Shown: positions 7,852 through 12,292 of the stretch, in pieces | Layout: each line of letters begins with the position of its first letter | Position numbering within the stretch: the stretch's first letter is position 1 | Assembly (NCBI GenBank): GCA_017621015.1 | Contig: JAGAUC010000082.1 | Span: 1-12,292 of the forward strand | Length of the DNA stretch: 12,292 bases | Direction of reading: 5' to 3' | Source: Clostridia bacterium | GTDB taxonomy: Bacteria > Bacillota > Clostridia > Oscillospirales > CAG-272 | Notes under the pieces: model-generated | What the model saw: only the letters and a program-made list of their open reading frames with translations | The model's database searches: none | What the model was told of the DNA's origin: nothing | Made by a program: the position numbers and the translations under genes

Positions 7852-7873
7852 CCCGCAGGAAGTCGCCTGCGGG
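7852..7873 (+). promoter_or_regulatory. Leader hairpin (possible attenuator or operon-end terminator)
   Basis: Perfect 8-bp stem CCCGCAGG (7852-7859) and CCTGCGGG (7866-7873) with loop AAGTCG. The palindrome GAATTC flanks it at 7842-7847 and 7873-7878, so outer pairing with a small bulge is possible. It is followed by AATTCTTTTC, a weak T-run. It lies about 12 bases into the predicted transcript from the 7805 promoter and also downstream of the glycogen operon. It could end readthrough from the operon, attenuate the new transcript, or stabilise its 5' end. No known riboswitch class was recognised. Confidence 0.6.
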
Positions 7874-7883
7874 AATTCTTTTC

Positions 7884-7891
7884 GGGGGGGG
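7884..7891 (+). promoter_or_regulatory. G8 tract acting as ribosome binding site
   Basis: Eight consecutive G (7884-7891) sit five bases before ATG 7897, where an AGGAGG would be expected. The other genes here use ordinary purine-mixed sites (for example GGAGGAG at 8323-8329). A G homopolymer can still pair in part with the 16S tail. Such tracts are prone to slippage during replication and to sequencing error. Confidence 0.5.
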
Positions 7892-7896
7892 ATATT

Positions 7897-8235
7897 ATGT
7901 TCAAAAAACTGTTTGAAAGGCTGACCAAAAGCAAAAACCCCGAAAGCAAGCGCTACCGCTACGATATGGCAAAGCAGATCTGCGGACACCATGTCAAGTA
8001 TGTGACCGAGAAAAAGGATGGCGTGGACGAGGTGATCGGGCGCAGCGGCGCGCTCAACATCCGCGGTGACGAGCTTTTGGTTTTTGCTTCGTCGGATATT
8101 CTGATGCGTTGCCGCATTGAGGATATGCAGGCGTGGGAGCTTCTTTCCAAGGACGGTGTTGTCATCACCGCCCCCGATCTTCAGCGTGGCGGTGAGGAGA
8201 GGACGATCATCGTTTACTATGTATATTACCGCTGA
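7897..8235 (+). CDS. Conserved-looking hypothetical protein, 112 residues
   Basis: Not recognised as a named family. ATG 7897 is chosen because it follows the perfect promoter at 7805-7833 and the G-rich ribosome site; the same frame runs further upstream only inside the GH13 gene. The protein has a basic N-terminus (MFKKLFERLTKSK), then ICGHHVKYVTEKKDGVDEVIGRSGAL (about residues 28-52), alternating hydrophobic strands (DELLVFASSDILMRCRIEDMQAWELLSKDGVVITAP, about 58-93), and a charged then aromatic end, GGEERTIIVYYVYYR. The pattern suggests a small all-beta cytoplasmic protein. There is no signal peptide, membrane helix or CxxC. It is a single-gene unit between the glycogen and hexuronate operons, and its role is unknown. 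I have an unverified impression that proteins ending ERTI-YY-YYR recur in Clostridia. Confidence 0.82.
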   Translation: MFKKLFERLTKSKNPESKRYRYDMAKQICGHHVKYVTEKKDGVDEVIGRSGALNIRGDELLVFASSDILMRCRIEDMQAWELLSKDGVVITAPDLQRGGEERTIIVYYVYYR

Positions 8236-8271
8236 GACATTGCAAAAACAGAACGAAAAGAGAAAAAAGTA

Positions 8272-8300
8272 TTGCCTTTTCGGCAAAAAAAGAGTATAAT
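8272..8300 (+). promoter_or_regulatory. Sigma-A promoter of uxaBA with a small inverted repeat over the -35
   Basis: TTGCCT at 8272-8277 and a perfect TATAAT at 8295-8300, with a 17-base spacer. The -35 box lies inside an inverted repeat, TTGCC (8272-8276), TTTTC loop, GGCAA (8282-8286), that would suit a repressor operator. Read on the minus strand the same bases form a short hairpin followed by a T-rich stretch, so a weak terminator for antisense transcription is an alternative. Confidence 0.85.
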
Positions 8301-8337
8301 AATAAAGTTATATAAAACGTTTGGAGGAGTACATATT

Positions 8338-9645
8338 ATGGCAAACATCAAGGATGTAAAGAATACGGTCAGCCGTCCCGAGCGCGTGATCCAGTTCGGC
8401 GAGGGTGGTTTTTTGCGCGGCTTTGTGGACTGGATGCTCCAGAAGATCAATGAGACCACCGATTTTAGCGGAAACGTCGTGGTGGTTCAGCCCATCGAAA
8501 AGGGAATGTGCGATATGCTGACCGCACAGAACGGTCTGTATACCCACATCATCCGCGGCAAGGAGGGTGTGGACAAGACAGTGGTTGACGTCATTTCGCG
8601 TTGCGTAAAGCCCTATGAGGACTTCGAGGCGTATATGGCGCTGGCCGAGAACCCCGATTTCCGCTTTATTTTCTCGAATACTACCGAGGCAGGTATCGTA
8701 TTCCAGGATACCGATAAGCCCACCGACACGCCGCCCGCAAGCTTTCCCGCCAAGCTGACGCTGCTTCTCAAGCGCCGCTTTGATCTGGGGCTTCGCGGCT
8801 TTATCCTCATCCCCTGTGAGTTGATCGACCGTAACGGCGATAACCTCAAGAAGGCCGTTCTCTCTTATGCCAAGCTCTGGGGCTATGATGAGGCGTTTGC
8901 CGCTTGGGTCGAGCGGGAAAACGTGTTCTGCAACACGCTGGTTGACCGTATCAACACCGGTTACCCCAAGGATGAGCAGATCGACCTTGGTTACGAGGAC
9001 AACCTTGTGAACACCTCGGAGTACTTCCACCTGTTTGTCATCGAGACCGATTACGATATCGAGGCCGAGCTTCCCTTTGGTAAGGCGAACCTTAACGTCA
9101 TTGTTACGCCCGATAAGCTGGAGCTTTACCGCACGCGTAAGGTGCGCATCCTTAACGGCGCGCATACCTCGCTGGTTCCGCACGCGCTTCTGTGTGGCTT
9201 TGACACCGTCAAGTCCTGCACCGACCACGATAAGATGCGCGCGCATCTCTACAAGTGCGTATTTGACGAGATCCTTCCCACGCTTGATCTGCCCAAGGAC
9301 GAGCTGAAGGCGTATGCCGAGGACGTGCTCACGCGCTTTGCCAACCCCTACATCAAGCACTACCTGGCGGCCATCTCGCTCAACTCGATCAGCAAGTTCT
9401 GTGTTCGCGTTTTGCCCTCGATCAAGGAATATAAGAATCGCTTTGGCAAATATCCGCCTCAGCTGATGTTCTCCTTCAAGAGACTCATCGAGTTCTATCA
9501 GACGGGCACCCCCAGCGACGCTCCCGAGGTGATCGACGCCATCCGCGGTCACGAGCTTTCGGAAATTTTGGCCAACACCTCGCTTTGGGGTGAGGATCTG
9601 TCGGCTATGTGCGAGGAGATCAAAAATGCAAATACATCCGTCTGA
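8338..9645 (+). CDS. uxaB: Tagaturonate reductase (altronate oxidoreductase) UxaB
   Basis: A 435-residue member of the polyol-specific long-chain dehydrogenase family (mannitol dehydrogenase fold). It interconverts D-tagaturonate and D-altronate with NAD(H) in galacturonate breakdown. ATG 8338 is chosen for GGAGGAG at 8323-8329 and the N-terminal nucleotide-binding stretch RVIQFGEGGFLRGFVDWM; the upstream in-frame ATG at 8272 lies in the promoter. TEAGIVF and NTLVDRINTGYP are family blocks, and RKVRILNGAHTSL carries the catalytic K268, N273 and H276 pattern. It is about 50 residues shorter than E. coli UxaB: the C-terminal region is compact and ends soon after SLWGEDLS, merging into the start of uxaA. 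A related fructuronate reductase (UxuB) is possible from family resemblance, but the adjacent altronate dehydratase favours UxaB. Confidence 0.92.
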   Translation: MANIKDVKNTVSRPERVIQFGEGGFLRGFVDWMLQKINETTDFSGNVVVVQPIEKGMCDMLTAQNGLYTHIIRGKEGVDKTVVDVISRCVKPYEDFEAYMALAENPDFRFIFSNTTEAGIVFQDTDKPTDTPPASFPAKLTLLLKRRFDLGLRGFILIPCELIDRNGDNLKKAVLSYAKLWGYDEAFAAWVERENVFCNTLVDRINTGYPKDEQIDLGYEDNLVNTSEYFHLFVIETDYDIEAELPFGKANLNVIVTPDKLELYRTRKVRILNGAHTSLVPHALLCGFDTVKSCTDHDKMRAHLYKCVFDEILPTLDLPKDELKAYAEDVLTRFANPYIKHYLAAISLNSISKFCVRVLPSIKEYKNRFGKYPPQLMFSFKRLIEFYQTGTPSDAPEVIDAIRGHELSEILANTSLWGEDLSAMCEEIKNANTSV

Positions 9646-11002
9646 TAACGTAGAGATCCGTCCCGAAAACGGACAGAAATATGCGCTTTGTGATATCAAG
9701 GCAGGGGAGAATGTCATCAAGTATGGCTTTCCGATCGGTCACGCCAAATGCGACATAGGGAAGGGCGAGCACGTGCATTCGCATAACGTGGCCTCCTCGC
9801 TTTCGGGTCTTGGCGATTGGCAATATAAGCCGACAGACTATCCCAAGGGGGACAAAATCGAGCGCACGTTTATGGGCTATCCCCGTAAGAACGGTGACGT
9901 CGGTATCCGTAACGAGCTTTGGATCGTTCCCACGGTCGGCTGCGCGGCAAGTGTGGCAAGAGCACTCGCCGAGAAGACGGGCGCCAAGGCTATGAACCAT
10001 CCGCTTGGCTGCTCGCAGCTTGGCGACGATATGAAGGTCACACAGAAGATCCTGAACGGTCTGATCCACCACCCGAATGCGGGCGGTGTACTGGTGCTGG
10101 GTCTTGGTTGCGAAAATAACCACCTCGGACGTATGAAAGAGGTGATCGGCAAGGTTGATGAGGAGCGCGTACGCTTCCTCAACCTTCAGGACTGCGAGGA
10201 CGAGATGGCAGAGGGACTTGCCATCCTTGAGGAGCTTAAGGCCGTTATGGCTAAGGACAAGCGCATCCCGCTTCCGGTCTCCAAGCTCAAGATCGGCGTC
10301 AAGTGCGGCGGTAGCGACGGGTACAGCGGCATCACCGCCAATCCCCTCGTCGGACGCGCTATGGGTCTGTTCGATGATGCGGACGCTACCGTGTTTATGA
10401 CCGAGGTGCCCGAGGTGTTTGGCGCAGAGGAGATCCTTCTGTCGCGCTGTGACAGTCAAAAGACCCTCGATGAGGTAGCAGGTATGATCCGCCGCTTCCG
10501 TGAGTACTTTATTGCCCACGGAGAGGGAATTGCCGACAATCCGTCGCCCGGTAACGTGGAGGGCGGCATCACCACGCTGGAGGAAAAATCGCTTGGCTGT
10601 GTGCAAAAGGGCTGCTACGTCAAGGTGCGCGGTGCCCTGGAATTCGGCGAGACGGCCGAGGGCGGGGGACTGTACCTGGTAAACGGCCCCGGTAACGACC
10701 AGATCGCGGTGACCAACCTTGCCGCCGCAGGCGTACATATGATCCTCTTTACCACGGGACGCGGCACGCCGCTTTGCGCGCCGGTTCCCACACTCAAGAT
10801 CTCGACCAACAATGCGCTTTATAAAAAGAAGCCGCATTGGATCGACTTCAATGCCGGTACCATTCTGGACGGTAAGCCGATGGACGAGCTGGCAAGGGAA
10901 CTTTTTGAGAAATGCATCCGCACCGCCGAGGGCGAGGAGTCGCTTGGCGAGGAGCGCGGCTATTACGATATCGCCATCTTTAAGGACGGCGTAACGCTTT
11001 GA
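9626..11002 (+). CDS. uxaA: Altronate dehydratase UxaA
   Basis: A 458-residue UxaA-family dehydratase that converts D-altronate to 2-keto-3-deoxy-D-gluconate; E. coli UxaA needs Fe2+. ATG 9626 is preferred to an in-frame ATG at 9590 because GAGGAG lies at 9613-9618 with a 7-base gap and MQIHPSDNVEIRPENGQK is a normal start. The gene overlaps the end of uxaB by 20 bases in another frame, implying coupled translation. The N-terminal SAF-like domain (about residues 1-70) contains FPIGHAKCDIGKGEHVHSHN. The dehydratase body has FMGYPRKNGDVGIRNELWIVPTVGCA, NHPLGCSQLGDD, GVLVLGLGCENNHLGRM, KCGGSDGYSGITANPLVGR, FTTGRGTPLCAPVPTLKIST and HWIDFNAGTILDG. A galactarate or other sugar-acid dehydratase is the main alternative; the pairing with uxaB argues for altronate. 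Confidence 0.94.
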   Translation: MQIHPSDNVEIRPENGQKYALCDIKAGENVIKYGFPIGHAKCDIGKGEHVHSHNVASSLSGLGDWQYKPTDYPKGDKIERTFMGYPRKNGDVGIRNELWIVPTVGCAASVARALAEKTGAKAMNHPLGCSQLGDDMKVTQKILNGLIHHPNAGGVLVLGLGCENNHLGRMKEVIGKVDEERVRFLNLQDCEDEMAEGLAILEELKAVMAKDKRIPLPVSKLKIGVKCGGSDGYSGITANPLVGRAMGLFDDADATVFMTEVPEVFGAEEILLSRCDSQKTLDEVAGMIRRFREYFIAHGEGIADNPSPGNVEGGITTLEEKSLGCVQKGCYVKVRGALEFGETAEGGGLYLVNGPGNDQIAVTNLAAAGVHMILFTTGRGTPLCAPVPTLKISTNNALYKKKPHWIDFNAGTILDGKPMDELARELFEKCIRTAEGEESLGEERGYYDIAIFKDGVTL

Positions 11003-11022
11003 TCCAAATCACGCGCTGACCA

Positions 11023-11070
11023 AAAGCACACAGAGAGACCAATACGCCTCTTTGTGTGCTTTCTTTTTTT
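11023..11070 (+). terminator. Intrinsic terminator of uxaBA
   Basis: Arms AAAGCACACA (11023-11032) and TGTGTGCTTT (11053-11062) pair perfectly. The stem extends inward through GAGAG (11033-11037) with CTCTT (11048-11052, one G-U), giving 15 bp and a 10-base loop. The T-rich tract TTCTTTTTTT (11061-11070) follows. It lies 20 bases after the uxaA stop. Confidence 0.93.
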
Positions 11071-11118
11071 GAATTTGCTCTTTTTTTGAACTCGGGCCAC
11101 GCTTTTCTTGGAATTCTC

Positions 11119-11147
11119 TTGACAAAATCCGTTTTTTTTGATATACT
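11119..11147 (+). promoter_or_regulatory. Sigma-A promoter of the 83-residue membrane protein gene
   Basis: TTGACA (11119-11124) and TATACT (11142-11147) are separated by 17 bases. The spacer includes a T8 run. Transcription would start near 11154, about 38 bases ahead of ATG 11192. Confidence 0.88.
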
Positions 11148-11191
11148 ATCTAAGCTTATTTAGCCGCGTGTGTGTTCGAGAAGGAGGCGGG

Positions 11192-11443
11192 ATGGACGTA
11201 TTTGATCTGGTCGGTCGCATTTTGGCCGGTGTAATGATTGGAGGCCTTTGTGGCTCTATGCCGTTGATTGTGGGGATCTATCTCAAGAGGATATGGCTCG
11301 GCTGTATTGGAATGGCAGTAAGCATGGGCTTTGGCCTTCTTATGACACTGGTTTTGTATCGCCCCGCTTTTCTTTCCTTTTTTCCGTCGGCGGCTATGAG
11401 TGGGCTTATTTATCTTTTGTCGCGGAAGCAAAATAAGCATTAA
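11192..11443 (+). CDS. Small integral membrane protein, 83 residues, function unknown
   Basis: ATG 11192 follows AAGGAGG at 11181-11187 and a clear promoter. Three hydrophobic segments are visible, about residues 8-31 (glycine-rich, LAGVMIGGLCGSMPLIVGIYL), 35-56 and 59-77. They are separated by a short basic loop (LKR) and by YRP, and the tail SRKQNKH is basic. No CxxC pair or catalytic motif is present. The basic loop and C-terminus suggest that these parts face the cytoplasm. It is a stand-alone gene after the uxaBA terminator, and no terminator is obvious behind it. I do not recognise a family. Confidence 0.8.
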   Translation: MDVFDLVGRILAGVMIGGLCGSMPLIVGIYLKRIWLGCIGMAVSMGFGLLMTLVLYRPAFLSFFPSAAMSGLIYLLSRKQNKH

Positions 11444-11460
11444 ATTCCAATTTCATATAT

Positions 11461-11503
11461 CGTGATGTAGCGCATATGGTAGCGCGCCTGGTTTGGGAGC
11501 ATG
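11461..11503 (+). pseudogene. Decayed 5' half of a tRNA-Pro(TGG) gene
   Basis: The segment aligns with the first 43 positions of a tRNA. It has acceptor strand CGTGATG, D-arm GCGC-ATATGGTA-GCGC, and anticodon loop TTTGGGA with TGG at 11494-11496. Only three of five anticodon-stem pairs form (CCTGG with GCATG). The following GC-rich sequence gives no T-arm with a TTC loop and no matching acceptor strand. D-arm and loop are the same as in the tRNA-Pro at 12242. It is best read as a truncated remnant. A strongly diverged functional tRNA is unlikely. Confidence 0.65.
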
Positions 11504-11663
11504 CAGGCGGCGGGGACGCCCCCGCGGGCAAAAACGCGCTCCGCGCGAAAAGCAAAGCCACGAAAAGCCTTGCAATCATTGAGAAAACGCCCTTGTAAAC
11601 ATTGACTTTTTCGGCTGTTACCCTTTTCAAAAAAAACACCGACAAAATGTTTTGACCACAGAT

Positions 11664-11692
11664 TTGACCACTTACGGAAAATGACCTAAAAA
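11664..11692 (+). promoter_or_regulatory. Probable former tRNA-Pro promoter
   Basis: TTGACC (11664-11669) and TAAAAA (11687-11692) have a 17-base spacer, putting the start near 11699, the first base of the direct repeat and 13 bases before the tRNA 5' end. A similar but weaker arrangement precedes the second repeat copy (TTGATC 12195-12200, TAAAAA 12216-12221, spacer 15). If active, the first promoter would transcribe the cassette gene at 11766. Confidence 0.5.
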
Positions 11693-11698
11693 TCGAAT

Positions 11699-11726
11699 AT
11701 TTTTCACACTTCGGGGTGTGGCGCAG
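11699..11726 (+). repeat. 28-bp direct repeat, copy 1 (leader plus first 15 nt of tRNA-Pro)
   Basis: Identical over 28 bases to 12229-12256. The first 13 bases are a T-rich leader; the last 15 (CGGGGTGTGGCGCAG, 11712-11726) are the acceptor strand and start of the D-arm of tRNA-Pro. After 11726 the tRNA sequence stops abruptly and AT-rich cassette sequence begins. Inside the repeat CACAC (11705-11709) and GTGTG (11716-11720) can form a small hairpin. Confidence 0.93.
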
Positions 11727-11765
11727 AAGAACAAAATTTAAGATATGTAAGGAGAGGAAAAGCAA

Positions 11766-12068
11766 ATGAATTGTCCGAAATGTCAATCATTAAATGTACA
11801 GCCTCATTTAATTTCAGAAGACAAAAAATCAAGAAACGCAAAAGCACTACTTATCGCTATCATAGGATGTATTGCTATTCCTACACTTGTTGCCTTGAGT
11901 GGAGGAGAGCATATAGGGTATGGTATACTTTTGGGTATTATAATTGCTGTGCCAGTTGTAGTTGTTCTTAAAATTGTTTTGACTATTATTCCCGCTCGTC
12001 AGAAAACAATTTTTGTTTGCGCAGATTGTGGCATGCAGTTTAAACCAAAGAAACGTGGAAATGACTAA
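11766..12068 (+). CDS. Small membrane protein with split zinc-ribbon cysteines, 100 residues
   Basis: ATG 11766 follows AAGGAG at 11749-11754. The protein begins MNCPKCQSLN, with Cys3 and Cys6 in a CPxC knuckle. It then has two hydrophobic segments (about residues 26-44 and 51-75) and ends FVCADCGMQFKPKKRGND, with Cys85 and Cys88. With both ends in the cytoplasm the two CxxC pairs could form one zinc ribbon over a two-helix hairpin. The role is unknown; it resembles small zinc-ribbon membrane proteins in general rather than a named family. The gene is clearly more AT-rich than the operons to the left and sits between two copies of a tRNA-Pro-derived repeat, so it is probably acquired. It may be read from the former tRNA promoter at 11664-11692. 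Confidence 0.85.
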   Translation: MNCPKCQSLNVQPHLISEDKKSRNAKALLIAIIGCIAIPTLVALSGGEHIGYGILLGIIIAVPVVVVLKIVLTIIPARQKTIFVCADCGMQFKPKKRGND

Positions 12069-12080
12069 CGAGAAACAAGA

Positions 12081-12167
12081 GGCTCTGTCGCATTTTATAT
12101 CTGAATTTTGAACTTTTCTTTAGAAAAGCTATTGGAGTTGACATTAACCATATAACGTGACAGAGCC
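12081..12167. mobile_element. MITE-like inverted-repeat element, 87 bp
   Basis: Ends GGCTCTGTC (12081-12089) and GACAGAGCC (12159-12167) are perfect 9-bp inverted repeats. Similarity continues inward imperfectly (CGCATTTTATAT against CACGTTATATGG on the other strand). A central hairpin CTTTTC-TTTA-GAAAAG lies at 12113-12128, so the whole element is a degenerate palindrome. It has no coding capacity. Terminal repeats beginning GGCTCTGTC resemble insertion-sequence ends, but I cannot name the parent family. No clean target duplication was found. It starts 12 bases after the stop of the cassette gene and may also end its transcript. Confidence 0.55.
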
Positions 12168-12228
12168 AATACAAAAAGATCTCAAAAAAGAGGCTTGATC
12201 ACCAATAGTAGATCATAAAAAAGGTGAA

Positions 12229-12256
12229 ATTTTTCACACTTCGGGGTGTGGCGCAG
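12229..12256 (+). repeat. 28-bp direct repeat, copy 2 (leader plus first 15 nt of the tRNA-Pro gene)
   Basis: Exact copy of 11699-11726, offset by 530 bases. Here the tRNA sequence continues normally into D-loop and anticodon arm, so this is the copy attached to the apparently functional gene. Upstream, a diverged match to the first copy's flank continues for about 35 bases (TTGATCAC at 12195 against TTGACCAC at 11664). Confidence 0.93.
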
Positions 12257-12292
12257 TTGGTAGCGCGCGACGTTTGGGACGTCGATGCCGCA
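12242..12292 (+). tRNA. tRNA-Pro(TGG), cut by window end
   Basis: Acceptor 5' strand CGGGGTG (12242-12248), D-stem GCGC (12251-12254) and GCGC (12263-12266) around loop AGTTGGTA, and anticodon stem CGACG (12268-12272) and CGTCG (12280-12284), fully paired. The anticodon loop is TTTGGGA with TGG at 12275-12277, followed by a five-base variable loop and the first bases of the T-stem. The T-arm and 3' acceptor strand lie beyond the window. The leading C is typical of tRNA-Pro. Everything visible is well formed. Confidence 0.92.

Larger units (their letters stand above)
11444..11765. other. Non-coding stretch with tRNA-Pro remnants, GC-rich hairpins and short repeats
   Basis: No convincing gene is present in these 322 bases. 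In order they hold the tRNA-Pro 5' half at 11461-11503, and a GC-rich hairpin with stem GCGGGG (11510-11515) and CCCCGC (11520-11525). Next is a second small hairpin CGCG-CTCCG-CGCG (11535-11547). Two tandem copies of TTTGACCAC follow at 11651-11659 and 11663-11671, then the first copy of the 28-bp direct repeat (11699-11726), then the ribosome site of the next gene. Composition shifts abruptly from GC-rich (11505-11550) to AT-rich (from about 11555), suggesting a patchwork of insertions. Confidence 0.7.

Noticed and set aside
7702..7896. Upstream extension of the 112-residue protein into the GH13 gene
   Set aside because: The extension would lie before the perfect promoter and cross the leader hairpin.
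8272..8337. Upstream in-frame start of uxaB at 8272
   Set aside because: These bases contain the promoter and the ribosome site for ATG 8338.
9590..9625. Upstream in-frame start of uxaA at 9590
   Set aside because: ATG 9626 has GAGGAG at the right distance and matches the family N-terminus.
8308..9720. 470-residue minus-strand open frame opposite uxaB
   Set aside because: It is a shadow of uxaB's codon bias. There is no ribosome site or recognisable protein motif, and uxaB is certain.
9620..10837. 405-residue minus-strand open frame opposite uxaA
   Set aside because: It is the complement of a strongly conserved gene and has no motif of its own.
11651..11686. CRISPR-like array in the TTTGACCAC repeats
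   Set aside because: The repeats are 9 bases with 3-base gaps and only two full copies.
11406..11786. 126-residue minus-strand open frame over the tRNA-remnant region
   Set aside because: It crosses two tRNA-derived pieces and hairpins, lacks a ribosome site and resembles no protein.
12073..12175. Target-site duplication around the MITE-like element
   Set aside because: The 8 bases on each side (AAACAAGA and AATACAAA) match only in part, so no duplication can be claimed.

Overview
The window reads as a chromosomal segment of a Bacillota bacterium of class Clostridia, probably a gut lineage. The evidence is the paired GlgC/GlgD glycogen genes (GlgD is a Bacillota-type paralogue), strong AGGAGG-type ribosome sites, consensus sigma-A promoters with 17-bp spacers, and a moderately GC-rich body (about half GC by eye). 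The genus cannot be told from this sequence.

Layout. (1) 1-7795: a tightly packed plus-strand glycogen operon, glgC (cut by the window start) - glgD - glgA - glgP - GH13 alpha-amylase family enzyme. GlgC with GlgD makes ADP-glucose, GlgA polymerises it, GlgP releases glucose-1-phosphate, and the GH13 enzyme trims alpha-glucans. No branching enzyme (glgB) lies in the window. Three of the five genes (glgC, glgA, GH13) each carry exactly one in-frame stop inside otherwise well-conserved sequence (TAG 334-336, TGA 2294-2296, TGA 6317-6319), while glgD and glgP are open. (2) 7796-8235: a perfect promoter, a leader hairpin, a G8 tract and a 112-residue protein of unknown function. (3) 8272-11070: a strong promoter and a two-gene hexuronate unit, uxaB (tagaturonate reductase) overlapping uxaA (altronate dehydratase), closed by a clear intrinsic terminator. 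Together they convert D-tagaturonate to 2-keto-3-deoxygluconate. (4) 11119-11443: its own promoter and an 83-residue three-helix membrane protein.

(5) 11444-12292: a compositionally different region with three tRNA-Pro traces. These are a decayed 5' half (11461-11503), the first 15 nt of a tRNA-Pro with its leader (11699-11726), and the start of a well-formed tRNA-Pro(TGG) from 12242 that runs off the window. The last two share a perfect 28-bp direct repeat 530 bp apart, with weaker similarity extending upstream through the likely promoters. Between the repeats sit an AT-rich gene for a small membrane protein with split CxxC pairs and an 87-bp MITE-like inverted-repeat element. This looks like a small acquired cassette at a tRNA-Pro locus and is the most unusual structure here. 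The three isolated premature stops are the other point that needs checking. No CRISPR array, transposase, integrase or rRNA gene was seen.
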